Notes under the pieces: generated by a model | Database searches by the model: none | The model's input: only the letters and a program-made list of their open reading frames with translations | Told to the model about the DNA's origin: nothing | Part shown: positions 63,334-64,000 of the stretch, in pieces | Position numbering within the stretch: position 1 is the stretch's first letter | Layout of the letters: every line of letters starts with the position of its first letter | Program-made: the position numbers and the translations under genes | Source of the DNA: Acanthacorydalis orientalis | Taxonomy: Eukaryota > Arthropoda > Insecta > Megaloptera > Corydalidae | DNA: 64,000 nt | Reading direction: 5' to 3' | Assembly: GCA_034766995.1 (NCBI GenBank) | Contig: CM068315.1 | Location: 3,401,236-3,465,235, forward strand

Positions 63334-63988
63334 GTTTTAAGGCTAACTAGTTCATTAAGAGGAGAACACCTTTCAAAAACTGTTTAAGAACAATAAATTA
63401 TACAGGTATTTAAATTAAAGTAAATAATATATAATGTATTTTTTGAAAATTGTTAACATCTTCATGTTTATTGGCTTGTTTATTTTTATGTGTTTTTTTT
63501 TCCATAAAACTTCTCCGAATTTAAAAAGATTTTTCTTGAAAAACACATGTTTGTTTTTCATTAGTTTAATAAAATACAAACTGTTGAATCTGAATCATCT
63601 CCTTTTCGAATACATATAAGAAGATGGATTCGATGGATCAAACATTACATTATTTCGAATTTCAGTGTCGATTTATAGCGTTTATAAGAAAAGCAATATT
63701 TGAAAAAAATTATCAAATGCTTTAAATGTATTGAAAGTATATTAGGTGATGAAAATATTTAAAAAGATAACCGAACATAAATTCGATTCGACGGCTTAGA
63801 CAAGTATACTTTTTATTATAACTTTAATTGGGTTCAAGTCGACCGGACTTTTTTATAAACGATTCACATATTTAATGAAAGAACGTTTTCGAATCTAAAT
63901 CACATTTTAATTATACATTTAACAAGAAGACTAAACATAAAATAAGAGTTTTTACCACGGTCGAGAGTACCTTGTTCACGTTCTCCCG
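63327..63988. other. AT-rich presumed intron, nothing recognised
   Basis: Single-copy-looking AT-rich sequence without coding or repeat signatures that I can name. Confidence 0.4.
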
Positions 63989-64000
63989 TACTTACAGCCT
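63989..64000 (-). promoter_or_regulatory. Possible 5' splice donor of an upstream exon at the window edge
   Basis: On the minus strand the last bases read AGGCT then GTAAGTACGGG, a strong donor consensus. It would fit an upstream exon of the same minus-strand gene as the 52990-53585 exon. The same bases read on the plus strand as a pyrimidine-containing CTTACAG acceptor, so the direction is ambiguous with so little sequence. Confidence 0.3.

Overview
The window looks like nuclear DNA of an arthropod, most likely an insect. It is very AT-rich and carries dozens of long (TA)n tracts. Its interspersed repeats are decayed class II transposons typical of insects (mariner, piggyBac, hAT, a pogo/Tigger-like element, several foldback MITEs) plus one RTE-type LINE tail. 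No bacterial-style gene packing, rRNA, CRISPR array or viral gene was seen, and the species cannot be named from this sequence.

Only one host coding segment is well supported: a GC-rich terminal exon on the minus strand (52990-53585) encoding two unusual zinc fingers and the C-terminus of a large C2H2 protein, best compared with the ZFHX/zfh-2 zinc-finger homeodomain family. Its acceptor site is visible. The rest of that gene must lie to the right, so roughly 53.6-64 kb is probably its intron; a donor-like GTAAGT on the same strand sits at the extreme right edge. Another, much weaker, exon-like piece is near 33.5-33.85 kb on the plus strand.

Layout: 0-12 kb holds two degenerate full-length-type mariner copies, one internally deleted mariner, two mariner-derived MITE families, a large foldback structure and a four-unit tandem array. 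12-21 kb has a segmental duplication, a piggyBac relic whose 3' end is drawn out into a 116-bp tandem array, and a Tc1/mariner-type (DUF4817 + DDE) relic with a foldback element and a ~60-bp minisatellite between its halves. 21-31 kb contains more MITEs, a decayed hAT transposase cut exactly at a TTAA by a piggyBac-type MITE, an isolated CpG-rich island with an X-box-like motif, and a ~510-bp triplicated block. 31-44 kb has a pogo-like relic, an RTE tail, MITEs and the longest (TA)n tracts. 44-53 kb is comparatively free of mobile elements and leads into the zinc-finger exon. 53-64 kb is presumably intronic, with a flanked GC-rich insertion at 57.25 kb and two copies of a palindromic MITE that itself carries (TA)n(GA)n ends.

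Most short reading frames in the window are translations of (TA)n/(CA)n tracts or fragments of dead transposases and are not host genes. The strongest observations for follow-up are the microsatellite-ended palindromic MITE family, the TTAA-precise nested insertion, several long-TIR foldback elements, and a long-stem hairpin at 44.81-44.91 kb.
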